Shown one piece after another: positions 19,705-48,060 of a stretch of 64,000 nt of DNA. The notes under the pieces are model-generated. The model worked only from the letters and a program-made list of their open reading frames with translations. It did no database searches and had not been told where the DNA came from. The translations under genes were made by a program, and so were the position numbers. Position 1 is the stretch's first letter. The number at the start of each line of letters is the position of its first letter. Origin of the DNA: Petrolisthes cinctipes (lineage: Eukaryota > Arthropoda > Malacostraca > Decapoda > Porcellanidae); contig JAWQEG010000716.1 in NCBI GenBank assembly GCA_033782935.1, positions 52,501 to 116,500 of the forward strand, in the 5' to 3' direction.

Positions 19705-22062
19705 CTATATATATTCCAATATATGGTAGTCTGAGAAGCAGTTTCCAGGGCATAACGACACACAACATTCCTTGCACCAGAAGCGAGTTTCCTTGGACTT
19801 CTGGGGGTGACGTGTTGTGTGCCTGCAACCATAGCAGCGACGAGAGCCTGGACGTCCTGACGGCAACGGTGGCAGATTAGTAAGGTAGTGGCGAGCCATA
19901 TAGCCACTCTGCTGCAACCTGTCAGGCCGTTGTGCCGCTGCCTGTCTGCCTTGCTGTGGTTGCACAGTGCTGAACCTCTCCAGGAGCTGAGATATCAACT
20001 CTAGCTCGAATTCCTGGAGTGCCAACTTGGAGTCAGGGTGATGCTGGAGGTAGAGTATATAACAGTTCAGCACTGTGACATCAAGAAGGTGGAAGAAAAC
20101 CTTCTTGTACCACTTACAAGTTTTTCTCAGACAATCGATGGAACTCACCATCATGTCTGACTTATCGACAAGTCTCATATTGATGTTATAATCGAGCACA
20201 GCATCAGGCTTGTAGATAGTATCACCTGTGCCGCGCTCAGTCTTCCCAGAATCCTGCATCACACCCCTGTTCACGGTGGTGAGCATATTGACGGGGCGTT
20301 TATCGTGCCATTTGATGGCCAGCATGTTCCCACATTTCTTCTTGATGCAGTCGCCCCTCCGGGTGAGAGGGAATGCTGGCCACCCCTTCCTGTTGACACG
20401 AATAGTTCTGCAGGATCCTGTTTGGTGCTGCAGGAGAAACCGGCTAAGTGCTGGAGAGGTGTAATAGTTATCAGTGTACAGGATGTGGTTGTTGTCAAGG
20501 TAATCCCCCATGAGTGCCTTGACAACACTCCCGCTGAAGCCAAGAGGGTCGTCGGCCGGGACATCCACATCCGTACCTGAATAGAGTATAAAATCCAACA
20601 CATAGCCAGTCTTACAGTCGTAGATGACATAGAATTTGATGCCAAATCTATGCCTCTTTGACGGGATGTACTGGATGAAGGACAGTCTTCCCCTGAACAG
20701 CACCAGAGACTCGTCGATAACCACTTTCTGGAATGGTCGAAAAAATGCTCGTATTTTCTCCTGGAGGATAGACATTACTGGCCTAATTTTCCACAGCCTG
20801 TCGTTCGGGTGTGGACCCATGTTGGGGGCGAAGTGCAGGTAGGACAAAATGTCCCTATATCTGTCCCTGGACATGTATTTCCCGAACGCAGGTGTGGATA
20901 TCAGGGCGTGTGTGCTCCAGAAGTCCTTGAGGCGATGTTTCTTGACATGAGGCATCATCATGGTCAAAGCTAACCACACATACAACTCAGCAATATCGAC
21001 GTCAGCCCATTGCAACATCTTACTATGTTCCCTGCCTGGTCTATTGCTGAGTTGCACAGAGAGTTGTTTGAAGGTGTTTATCTCCTGCATCATGTAAGTC
21101 ATCAATATTATATCAAAAAAGGCAGTGAAATAATCTAATATTGATGACCTCTGACGACAGGGAAATGCGGCCTGTATACCTGAATGACTGTCGTCAAAGG
21201 CAGGTATATCAGGCGCAAATTCATCGCAATCCGTCCACACATAGGGATCAGCGGGTCTATGACGAGGTGCGCCGCGTTGCTGTCGTTGTTGTTGTGGTGG
21301 TGGTGGTGGTGGTGGTGCAGCGGTACCAGGGGCAGGCGAGTGTGAGTCGTCAGGCACGAGAGGAGAGGGAGAGTGTGGTGGTGGGGGAGGTGGCGTCAGG
21401 TCACGGGGGGGCGGGCTATCAGGGTCAACAGTAGGGGAGAGATAAGCTGCCTTTGTCCTCTTCCCCCTTCCTTTACCCTTCCCTCTTACTCCTACTCTCC
21501 TCCCTCTTACCACCACTGGTTGCGACGCATCCTCGTCCGACGAGGAAGAGGAAGACGAAAAATCTAACCTCCTCCTCGGCCTCTTGCCCATGGGAGTGGA
21601 GACGTAGCGAGGTTTGGAGGTTGAAGCAGGAGTAGACCTCTTCCTGCCTCCCACGCCAGATGTTGTAGGAATGGGAGACAAGAGAGTGTCTCCCAAACTA
21701 CCTCCCACCCCACTGGTGGACGGAATTGCAACAGGGGCTGTAACCTCTGACACATCATGCAAGGCTGAAGTTGAGGGAAGAGCTGTGAGGGAAGTCACCG
21801 CTACACAGGCATCTTCCTCAGTTGATTCGTCAGCTTGCCATTCAGTATCAGAGTAGCTGTCCAGGTCGTCACTCCCATATGAAAGGTCTGCCAGATTCTC
21901 CAATTCCCGCCCTATTGCAGAATCTGACAACCTTGCAGGTGCATGACGCAATCTAGCTGGTTGCACCCGCGGAGTGGAGGTTACAGGAGCGGGTGCGCCT
22001 GGCAGCGCGGTAGGATGCACCGAATCGAACGAGCCCGTATTTTCTTCACTACGCCCAGCCAT
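19705..22062 (-). CDS. piggyBac transposase (DDD), 785 codons, uninterrupted
   Basis: Cuts and pastes DNA at TTAA sites. I start at the ATG at 22062 (MAGRSEENTGSF), because the 35 residues that an upstream ATG at 22167 would add look like untranslated leader. Residues 1-300 are low-complexity, acidic then basic (a PRRRLDFSSSSSSSDED stretch and poly-Pro). The catalytic domain has Asp450 in KVVIDESLVLF, Asp531 in HILYTDNYYTSP and Asp633 in NMRLVDKSDMM. A C-terminal cysteine-rich domain (RRCYGCRHTT, FWCKECCVSLC) near residues 740-775 is the cross-brace zinc-finger type known to bind the TIR. No stop or frameshift is visible. Single exon. Length is longer than the ~600 residues of the moth element because of the N-terminal extension. 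Domestication is possible but intact ends argue for a mobile copy. Confidence 0.92.
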   Translation of the reverse strand: MAGRSEENTGSFDSVHPTALPGAPAPVTSTPRVQPARLRHAPARLSDSAIGRELENLADLSYGSDDLDSYSDTEWQADESTEEDACVAVTSLTALPSTSALHDVSEVTAPVAIPSTSGVGGSLGDTLLSPIPTTSGVGGRKRSTPASTSKPRYVSTPMGKRPRRRLDFSSSSSSSDEDASQPVVVRGRRVGVRGKGKGRGKRTKAAYLSPTVDPDSPPPRDLTPPPPPPHSPSPLVPDDSHSPAPGTAAPPPPPPPQQQRQQRGAPRHRPADPYVWTDCDEFAPDIPAFDDSHSGIQAAFPCRQRSSILDYFTAFFDIILMTYMMQEINTFKQLSVQLSNRPGREHSKMLQWADVDIAELYVWLALTMMMPHVKKHRLKDFWSTHALISTPAFGKYMSRDRYRDILSYLHFAPNMGPHPNDRLWKIRPVMSILQEKIRAFFRPFQKVVIDESLVLFRGRLSFIQYIPSKRHRFGIKFYVIYDCKTGYVLDFILYSGTDVDVPADDPLGFSGSVVKALMGDYLDNNHILYTDNYYTSPALSRFLLQHQTGSCRTIRVNRKGWPAFPLTRRGDCIKKKCGNMLAIKWHDKRPVNMLTTVNRGVMQDSGKTERGTGDTIYKPDAVLDYNINMRLVDKSDMMVSSIDCLRKTCKWYKKVFFHLLDVTVLNCYILYLQHHPDSKLALQEFELELISQLLERFSTVQPQQGRQAAAQRPDRLQQSGYMARHYLTNLPPLPSGRPGSRRCYGCRHTTRHPQKSKETRFWCKECCVSLCPGNCFSDYHILEYI

Positions 22063-22279
22063 TGTCACGGTCAAGCACACACTGATTGAATGTGGGGATG
22101 AAAAGGTCTGGTGGTGAAGTATAGCCAGATCAAAAAAAATCCCGACAAATTTGGCGTTTTTCCCCATAAATTACCAAAAGCGGGATTTCCCGCTGCCCGG
22201 ACTCTGTCGACAGAGCGGGTTTCCCGCTGCCTGGCCTCTGTCGACCGAGCGGGAAATCCCGCTGCCCGGACTCTGGGGG

Positions 22280-22600
22280 TTAATTGGTGGTTTTCTTGTT
22301 GTTAAATTGATGAGGTACTGAATCCTCCAAACTATGCCAGGAAACAGACGACTTCAATGTTACAGTCATGGTCAAAAGTCCTGCAACCTGGTGAATAAAA
22401 GCCAGCCATTTAATTGAAACTTATGAACCAACATTGCAGACACCAACAGCTATAGTTTCGGATAATTTTTTGAAGCCATCTCATTGGAAGGTGTTACAGG
22501 ACTATTGACCATGACTGTACAAATGTGAGTATCTGTTTGCTGGCATAGTTTGGAGGAGTCACAGACCTTCCAGTTCACCAACAAGAGAATTTTCCCTTAA
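22280..22600. mobile_element. TTAA-MITE family F4, complete, carrying a nested MITE
   Basis: TTAA at 22280-22283 (shared with the piggyBac element) and 22597-22600. Inverted arms of about 49 bp match across TCTTGTTG and TCCTCC. The core (AATCCTCCAAACTATGCCAG) is at about 22320 and its inverted partner (CTGGCATAGTTTGGAGGAGT) at about 22540. A Tc1-type MITE has inserted in the middle. Confidence 0.85.
22363..22517. mobile_element. Tc1-type MITE, 155 bp, nested in F4
   Basis: TA target duplicated on both sides (22361-22362 and 22518-22519). Inverted ends CAGTCATGGTCAAAAGTCCT on the left and, reversed from the right, CAGTCATGGTCAATAGTCCT. No coding capacity. Confidence 0.92.
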
Positions 22601-23760
22601 TATTCTTGGAGTGTCTTTCTCTCACAATCCCCATTGAAAAGATTATCTTACCTCTCTTGCTAAAACGCTTCAAAGAAGTAAAGTGGCTGCTCATTTTCCG
22701 TAAACACTTTAGCTAATACAGTTGCTGTCTCTTTACAGGGGTCTCATCCGCCCTTGTATGGAGTATGGCTCTAATGTGTTTGGTGGCATAAGCGGGTATC
22801 ACACGGGCACTTTTTCCTGCGACATCGTGTCGTGCGGCACCATTTTCGACGACATGTCGCGGGAAACGGGAGATTTCGGACGACGAGGTGTCCACGGAAA
22901 CTATCGAAAACTGTCGGGGATTTCGTGCGACAGGGAGAAAGTCATTGAAAGTCTATAGTGAATAATATTGTATGGAATATATTATTATGGTATATATGAT
23001 TTAAATAGTGTTAGGTATCATTATTTGAATATAGAAATTGTATTCCTAGATCTTATATATTATATACACCGAATTTAACTGTTAAATATGAGCATGGAAC
23101 ATCGATTTGATTTCGGGGTTTGTTTACATTTCTGCTTTCGCCTCCCGCCTGGTCCAAACCTCTTTCCTCTTCTTCCAAAGGAATTGCACATGCTCCAACA
23201 GCTAAAATTGCTCGGTTAATGGCGTCCATCCTTGGTGATTTCGTTTTTGTGACAGAGTGTTTTGGTTGTCCCGCCTCCCGCGTGGTGTCGTCGGTCGTCG
23301 TTGTTGTCTTTCTTGAGAATTTGCCGTGTGCTATTCTTTTCCGCGACATGTCGTCGAAAATGATGTCGCAGGAAAAGAGCGACAGTGTGATACGGCCTTT
23401 ACCCTTCACAACACTCCTGGACAAGGTGAAATCAAAGACCTTTCGTCTCGTCAACTCTCACCCTCTTACTGATGCACTCCAACTACTCGCTCTTCGTTGC
23501 AAAGTTGCATCTTTTTCTTCTATCGCTATTACACTGGATATTGCTCTTCTCAACTAACTCAATGTATGCATCCTCCCTTTCAGAGAGCATGCAACACTCG
23601 CCAAGCTACTCGATTTCACCCATTTTCTGTCCAATTTCGTAATTCAAGAGTTAACATGTACTTTAATTCCTTCACATACACAAATTGTCAACTTTGGAAC
23701 ATTCTACCTCCATCCACCTTTTCCCTTACTTTTTTAATGCATCTCGAATGTAATTGGATA
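22601..23760 (+). pseudogene. LINE reverse-transcriptase 3' end, split by a DNA element
   Basis: Plus-strand remnant of a LINE ORF2 C terminus. The first part, 22607-22790, reads LGVSFSHNPH and then, after breaks, LLSLYRGLIRPCMEYGSNVFG. The second part, from 23399, reads TTLLDKVKSKTFRLVNSHPL and TDALQLLALRCKVASFSS, then further frames ending near 23760. The two halves are contiguous parts of one protein separated by about 600 bp of inserted DNA. Confidence 0.7.
22790..23396. mobile_element. Non-autonomous DNA transposon inserted in the LINE
   Basis: Inverted ends of about 60 bp: the left has GTATCACACGGGCACTTTTT then CCTGCGACATC and CGACGACATGTCGCGG. The right, reversed, has GGCCGTATCACACTGTCGCT then TTTTCCTGCGACATC and CGACGACATGTCGCGG. 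The interior has a minus-strand frame starting MDAINRAILAVGACAIPLEE, resembling the N-terminal start of some Harbinger proteins, which suggests a deleted Harbinger element. The target duplication is unclear. Confidence 0.65.
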
Positions 23761-24957
23761 TGATTTTGGAATTTACTTTTCTTAAGTCACAGTTGAGGAC
23801 AAGAAATCGGGGCTTTAGACTTGGGTTCACACCTTTAATATCAGACAAACTGGAAAATCCCTCCTATCACATAAAACCACATTGACAGAGGTAAGATATA
23901 AGGGAAAATGCGAAAATTGTAGCTCTTGTCGTCTGCTGCTGAGGAATTGAAGGACTATTCTCCCTATATACTGTGTTACAAACAGATTCCATACTCATAT
24001 ACAAAGGAATATGCTTGAGGCATTGTTTGGAGAAATCAGCTGCCTTCAAATAGCTAATTTTGTACTAGCGTCTTAATTGAAAGTTACTGAATACCCCGGT
24101 GGAAAATTATGCATTTTTTTAAAGATCATGTCTACTTCCTACAACTACTGTATTTCTAGATGTGAACCAGAAATGGAAGATTTATCCGTAACAAAGGTTG
24201 CGTGGTTATTTGCCAGTCTCGCCTCTTTTGTTATCGTGAAAATATAATCAGACATCTACAACCAAACATATGAGAATAATTGACTGTGTTCGTTTGATCT
24301 TACTTGTTGTGGACTGTTTATGTTCATGTTGATTATATGAATTTTTCGTTTGAATTATATTTTTAGTGTTTTTATTTTTCATATCTGAACGTTTTCAGCA
24401 AATATGTTGCAATGAAAATCTTATGCTACCCTGAAATCCTAAATTTTAAAGGCCTGCTGTCTTTACGCTACTATTCTCTCTCTCCTGCTCGACGACAGCG
24501 GTAACTAATTCTTCTTATTAATTAGCAACAGAACTGCTCCACCTTTTGTATATACCTGTTACAAAGAAAGTTTAGCAACATCTGAATTTCCACGTAGTTT
24601 GTCTCGTAGGAGGAGTGGTGAACGTCAGAACAGTTCCACCAGCGGCCTGTGGATGAAAATTAATACCTAACGAAAGAAAATAAATGTATTTATTTAGTTT
24701 GATTATAATGTGTACATTATTTCCCTTTCCATATTTTATAACAATAATTCCGTCATATTTTCAATATTTTAGTTTCTCTATTTCATAGTGAAAAACGGCT
24801 TCGCTCGCAATGTCCCTCTCAAACTCATACACACACACGCAAGCAGACATGCACGCAGTCACGTCCACACACACACATACACCTGCCAAAATGTCAGAAT
24901 TATAACAATTAAATAGATATAGAGACAGATATGTTGTAAACAGATTTACAAACTGGG
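23761..24957. other. Unassigned stretch with a TTAA-MITE relic
   Basis: At about 24015-24075 a diverged MITE end (GGCATTGTTTGGAGAAATCA then GTCTTAA) shares the TTAA-MITE core. The rest, to 24957, shows no gene. ORFs are short and without signature. Confidence 0.4.
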
Positions 24958-42750
<17,793 letters not shown>

Positions 42751-42754
42751 CTAA

Positions 42755-45700
42755 GTGTAGAGGAAAAGTTTTGATTACGGTATAACATTGAGATCAAACA
42801 TTTATATGTTTTTATATGTTTCTGCATTCTTATTAATTAGTGTAGTCAAGAAGAATTGGAAATGGGTGACCCATGGCGCTGTGAATAACACATTTGGCTT
42901 TCAAATAAGTGATCCTAGTATTTGTTTCCCAGGCAATACTGGGACGGATGGGCAGTCTCCTCAAATCCATATACCATTTGAACAGTAGTAAATATGCGGA
43001 GGTAGTGAAGATTCTGCCAAAACAGATATCTGTTCTAATCATTAATGAAAATGAGTAGTGATGGTAACTCCCAAACAGGCATTTGATTTTCATCCTTCAA
43101 CCAATGGGTAGGGAAGATGTTGACTAGTGCATGAAACGATATCCTTCTTTAACACAATGGTGAATGAAAGAGTATTATGCCATAAATCGATCTGCCGTAA
43201 CCATATGGTCATTTTGGCTCCAAATAGAAGTGAAACAATGTACATAGAAAAGAGTCAACCAGAATTGTCGGCATTCCAAAGCTCAAAGCTGTCTTCGTAT
43301 GCCAATGATTAACGACTAGGGAGATTGGGCCAGTGCACTGAGCTGTTTTGCCCCCTGGTGGCAGCTGTTGAACTACTGTTTGATACTAAAAAGCGGGTTT
43401 TGTGGATAATTTTTTTCTTCCCAACTTTATGTACTTTTTCAAATCACAAAATTTGTCGTATGCCTTTGACTATCAAGTTATAGGCTGGTAAGTTATATTA
43501 AAAAAATATTATATTTGCCCGTTGTAAAAACGTAAAACAGCAACGATTTTCTCCACGTATTTAACTTCTACCGACAATATACTATTCAACACAGATCCCT
43601 TATGATTGTTGTAAGACTATTGCATGGAAAATTTTGGGTGGACCTTATTTCTTAAATTTTTTTTATAATTTTACCACTCACTGCCTTAGAATCGTACGAC
43701 ATGTTTTCCTGCCCTAAACTGTAACAAATACACGTGTGAGCAAGTACAGTGTTGCTTCATCCGTGATTTTCGCGCCCATTGGGCAATTCTGAAGCTGCAG
43801 GGGACAAATATTTCCTACTGTGATTTGCTTTAAATTGGGCTAATATGAAATAATTTTAGTCGCAGAGTATAAATTTCCACAGAATGCGATATTGCTTTGT
43901 AAATATTGCATTTTTTGTGAATTATAACAGGAGACTGTTATCTCTTTGCCAAATGCCCGCGTGTGGGGCTACCTTTGGACAGCTGCCGTGACTTATGCTG
44001 GCTGCCCACCATGAAGTGGCTACAAAATCTTGTGGCCCAACCACATCATGGGATATAATTGAGGGGCGTTTTTTAATGTCTCCGACTTGAGACAGACTCA
44101 GGGCAGACGTCCATTTGTGTTTTTTCATGTCCCAAACTTAAGTCAAACTTTAGTATGGCTGAAGCCCAGGAGCAGCATACGTCTAGCAGTGCTGCGCATC
44201 CAAGGAAACTGTCGATTGGAGAAATTATCCGTATCTTTCATCGCTCTTTTGAAAACATGAACAATTTTGATACACTTTTAGGAATCTATTACCAATTTAT
44301 AAGCGTAAGAAGAGATTATTTCCACATCAGTCCTTCTATTTTTTTTCCCAAGGAGAGGCCTGATCAAGAAAATTAGTACCGACAATGTTGATCTTATTTT
44401 TTTACTTTCCCACCATAATTTTAGTTCATGCATATTGTAGAACTCTTAGCTTTGTTAGTGTAAACCTGTGATAAACATGACGGCATTCAGCTCTTACTGT
44501 TTTTGGAGGAAAATATATCAAAATATGGTAGCTCCAACCCTCTGACCCTGCTCCTGATAGAAAATGCTATGGTTCTGAGCACTTCCACCAGATGGCAGAG
44601 ATTCCGATAATTCTCAGAACTAAAATCATATTTGGTCGATAAAAGCATCTCTGAGCATTCCTCTTGACTTGCGTATTATATTGTAGTTTAAGTGTTAATT
44701 AAATCGAGATGAAATGGAAGTGACACTTAATCAGAACTCTTAAACATGTTCAGCTGTAGCAAAACGTCAGTAAAATGTTTATCAGGATAAGCCGAAGCAA
44801 AGTAACTATTAAAATGTGCATAATACAGTCCTTGAAAGGAATATTTTGCTATCTTCAGTTAAATCAGTGTTTCAAATTTATGTACATCTTACAATGTTTT
44901 GCATACGTATCCTATTATTACGAGGAATTTTGGTTCTAATCATTATCTGACAAGCATTGCATTACATTATGCAACTTAGTATCTGAAGGTGAAAACGAGT
45001 CATATGCGTTACATTTTTAAGAGTGCTGGTGAATACTTCAACGGAACTACGCTAGATATGGTTAAACCTTAATCTTAATATTTTCTGTTTATTTTTAACA
45101 ATATGACTAACTTAATGTCTCCTTTATTGTAGGATCGCTGCGCTATCCATAGGGCTAAATCGTCACTCGGTGGTTCAAAGGTCACAGTGACCAGGTGGAG
45201 CTATTGTGTGGAGATAAATGGTTAACTCGTGGGAGCAGAAGCGGGAGAGGACCCGGTGTAGCAGTAGGAAGTGGAACGCCACTGGAACCCATCAACTGCG
45301 CATGCGTGGGGGTTTGAAGGTGCCAGGCGCACGAGTGACGACGGGAAGAGAGCAGGATTGCCAATTTAGCAAAAATGTACACTTTTTTGAAGAAGATAAC
45401 GACAAAATCATTGGAAAAGCTTTGTTTGAGCTAGACAGGCAAGAAGAGACAGAAAAGATAAAATAAATATTACATAATATGTGGATAATAAGAGAAAACA
45501 AAGAGAAAAACTAGAATCAGGCAACACAAAGAAAAAAAAGAGGACGAGAGAGGGGCCGTTGAAAAGACTATCCCCCCAAAAACAGTGATTGTAACACTGA
45601 TATACACTCGCTCGGACTCACCAAAGCCGAGAAGAGTGTACTGTATAAGGAGGCGTTCATCATTTTTTGAGTGGAATGAAGCAGGCAAGTTATATTATAA

Positions 45701-46310
45701 TATATTATACATTAGATACCTGTTTGGCGAGCAACCTATCAGTAGTTTTTATATGAAATTGACAAACATCTAAGGTTAAACCCAATCAGTGTTTGTACTG
45801 TTGTTTTAGTCTCTTATTTATTTATTTACTTAATTAAAGATCTACTTATCACATGGAAAGCGGAATTATATACTATTTTGTAGGAGCTGCCCTCTCTGAC
45901 ATCTCTCTAGATTGTGGTGTTGAAACTAGACAGTCAAGTACGGTATAGAGAAATTACTCTCCCATCTCTTTTTTTTTTTTTTTTTTTTTTCTCACTCTCG
46001 TGGGTGGTATATGAAGTAAGTATGAATGGTACACAGATAATGGACTTCTTCACCCACATGGATAGTTGAGATAAGTTTATACCTATGGAAATATAACTCT
46101 TAATGTTTATGAGAAAATTAAATGTTACAAACTTCTTTGATTCTGATAATGTATTAAATCTTGTTTCTTAAGTGGTAGGGAACTGTATTTATTAAATTGG
46201 TATGTTTATAAAAAGCAAGTGAGGAGAATCTTGTGTGTGTACTTATTAGTGTGATATGGATTTTACATGGAATTTCTTAACTCACATATGTTTAACTTTC
46301 ATTATTGTAC
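42755..46310. other. Unassigned stretch upstream of the exons found
   Basis: A 73-codon plus-strand frame at 44155-44376 (MAEAQEQHTSSSAAHPRKLS..) has a good start but no family signature. A poly-T tract is at 45969-45990. A 56-bp segment at 45255-45311 recurs inverted at 51780-51843. The missing 5' exons of the host gene may lie here, but I could not identify them. Confidence 0.35.
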
Positions 46311-46316
46311 TTCCAG

Positions 46317-46796
46317 ACAAGATGCTGTATTTCAAACAAGCTGCAGATAGAAGGAAGGTCCTGAGGAATTATGATGACCTGCCCATAGTCTTCAAGCTGT
46401 ACCACAGCAGTCCTGTTGGAGGACACAGTGGCTGGAATGTAACATAAGAGAACATCTCCAAGGTGTACTATTGCCTATTGGAGAAGTATGACACAGGACA
46501 TCCTGCATTATGTATGTGTGTGTGTTTCTTGTGTAGACCATAACATGACACAAAGACATTGATAAGTGTATATGAAATGAGTTGGATTCTAGGAAAGTGT
46601 TCATTCAATATTGAATGCATTACTCTCTAATCCCACTGCTGTATTGCTCTCCAGTAATTTTACCATTTTTTCCAGATTGCTACTTCAGTCAGTGCCAGAT
46701 GTTTACAACACTGAAGATTCAGGCCCCAGAAATGTGTCCCATTAATGTCAAGGAACCCTTTGAGTTACTTGGAGTAGACCTGATTGGTGAGTAATG
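46317..46796 (+). pseudogene. Retroviral-type integrase-like (GIN1/Ginger-like) exons
   Basis: Exon-like block 1, from the AG at 46316: DKMLYFKQAADRRKVLRNYD, then LPIVFKLYHSSPVGGHSGWN and VT, then a TAA (46444) and KVYYCLLEKYDTGH. This is the His part of an H2C2 zinc-binding domain (LYHSS..GGHSG). Block 2, from the AG at 46675: CYFSQCQMF, then IQAPEMCPINVKEPFELLGV and DLIG, immediately followed by a GTGAGT donor. This is the C-x4-C part plus the start of the integrase core. Intron-exon borders look genuine, which fits a cellular GIN1-type gene or a Ginger DNA transposon rather than an LTR element. The in-frame stop suggests decay. Confidence 0.6.
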
Positions 46797-46799
46797 TAT

Positions 46800-47440
46800 T
46801 AACATTGTTTCATCTTTGTTGGTTCAGGAGCTTCTTTGCTGTTGGTTATAATTACCCAGTTATGCATTCTTAAGCAAACAATTCCTGTTAGTCCATCCAA
46901 CCTAACCCCTGCAAATAATAACTTTTATGATATTCTTTTATGCTGTAAATGTAGCATGCCAGAGTTTTTAGGAAATAGTTTAATTCAATGTTTGTTCTGT
47001 AACCAGGTGTTTCATTTAAACTGTGATAAGACTCCGTGCCTTGTTACCTTTTTATTTGTAGTGACTGTACACAAGAAGTAGAGTTCCTTTAAATGCACAG
47101 TACAGTAGTTTCCTGTCTGCCCATTCATCTGAGGCCAGTTCGGAAGAATACTGCTAACATAATCTTTACATCTTTAAGGGCAGCTGAGAGAGACGAGAGC
47201 TGGGAATATTCTCATCTGTGTTCTCCCATGATGAGACAAGGTGCAACAGCAAATGAAAGATGAAGTGATAAACTCTGGTAGGTGCCTTGTTTTGGTAAAA
47301 ACTTATATCACTGAGTATTGTCTTTTAATATTATCAGCTTTCTAAAAAATACTTAAAAAAAAGTACTGTATTGCCAATCCTTTGACATTATTTGTAAACA
47401 AAAAATGCATTTTATTTCTAAACATCAATAGTTTTAAGGC
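46800..47440. other. Continuation downstream of the integrase-like exons, nothing assigned
   Basis: A frame at 46836-47081 has a Cys-rich LLCCKCSMPEF..CLFCNQVFHLNC stretch that resembles a small zinc-binding knuckle, but it is too short to call. Confidence 0.35.
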
Positions 47441-47453
47441 AAAAACAATAAAT

Positions 47454-47596
47454 AATGGATTCTTAACCTGGGGTTCATGAGAATTAGATATTAATTAGGT
47501 AACATCTGTATCCACTATACAACCAATGGGCTGTATAAGTGATGAAGACCTTGCCAAAGATGACCTCGGTGACTCTAAAACGTTTAAGAACCACTG
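47454..47596. mobile_element. hAT-type MITE, ~143 bp
   Basis: Ends AATGGATTCTTAACC and, reversed from the right, CAGTGGTTCTTAAAC. Flanked by an 8-bp near-duplication, CAATAAAT (47446-47453) and CTATAAAT (47597-47604). The same TIR is found in the better preserved element at 63248-63804. Confidence 0.7.
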
Positions 47597-47920
47597 CTAT
47601 AAATATTGGAGTACCTCAGTGATGAATTTTAGGACCAATTCATTTTGCTTGTTTACAGATACACTGCCGTGGACCACCACATCGCCGTCGTGCAGTGGCC
47701 AAAGTACCCTGACAGAGTGAGTTGTGGTGGTGGAAGGTAGAAGGTAGTGGGGTAGTTAGGATGTATACACATCATCTCTACCACCACTTCACACCACCAC
47801 ACAAAATGGTAGGGGGAAAACAGAGTGTGATCCAAAACAGATGGCCAAACTAGGACGGGAGTCTTACTCCCAGCCACACACCTCCTTTAGAAGAGTCTCC
47901 AATTACCTCTTATAGTTCCC

Positions 47921-48060
47921 CCAGTGGTGGCCGAGCACATAAGGCTCTGTGTGCTTAATGTCTTAGCACAGCGGTTCGAATCCGTCTGGAGACACATACT
48001 GGTGTGGTTATGTCCAGTTTCTGTGGTGTGTAGGATTTGTTATATATATATATGTATAGA
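47921..48060 (+). repeat. tRNA-derived SINE
   Basis: Pol III A-box-like TGGCCGAGCACATAAGG (47928) and B-box GGTTCGAATCC (47973), at a spacing of about 30 bp. The head resembles a Ser/Leu tRNA but does not fold into a full cloverleaf with a matching acceptor stem, so it is not a functional tRNA gene. It is followed by a short unrelated body and a TATATG tail near 48040. Confidence 0.65.

Larger units (their letters stand above)
18805..22283 (-). mobile_element. piggyBac-family transposon, apparently complete (~3.48 kb)
   Basis: Flanked by TTAA at 18805-18808 and 22280-22283. The ends read TTAACCCCTCCGGGACGGGC on the left and, reversed from the right, TTAACCCCCAGAGTCCGGGC. The right subterminal region carries three GCGGGAAATCCCGCTG-type blocks separated by CTCTGTCGAC. 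The single transposase gene is intact. This is the best candidate for a recently active element in the window. Confidence 0.92.

Noticed and set aside
44155..44376. Small gene MAEAQEQHTSSSAAHPRKLS..
   Set aside because: Good ATG and 73 codons, but no homology I recognise, no promoter or splice evidence; chance frame cannot be excluded.
47921..47995. A functional tRNA gene
   Set aside because: A and B boxes are present but no acceptor stem or anticodon arm pairs convincingly; better as a SINE head.
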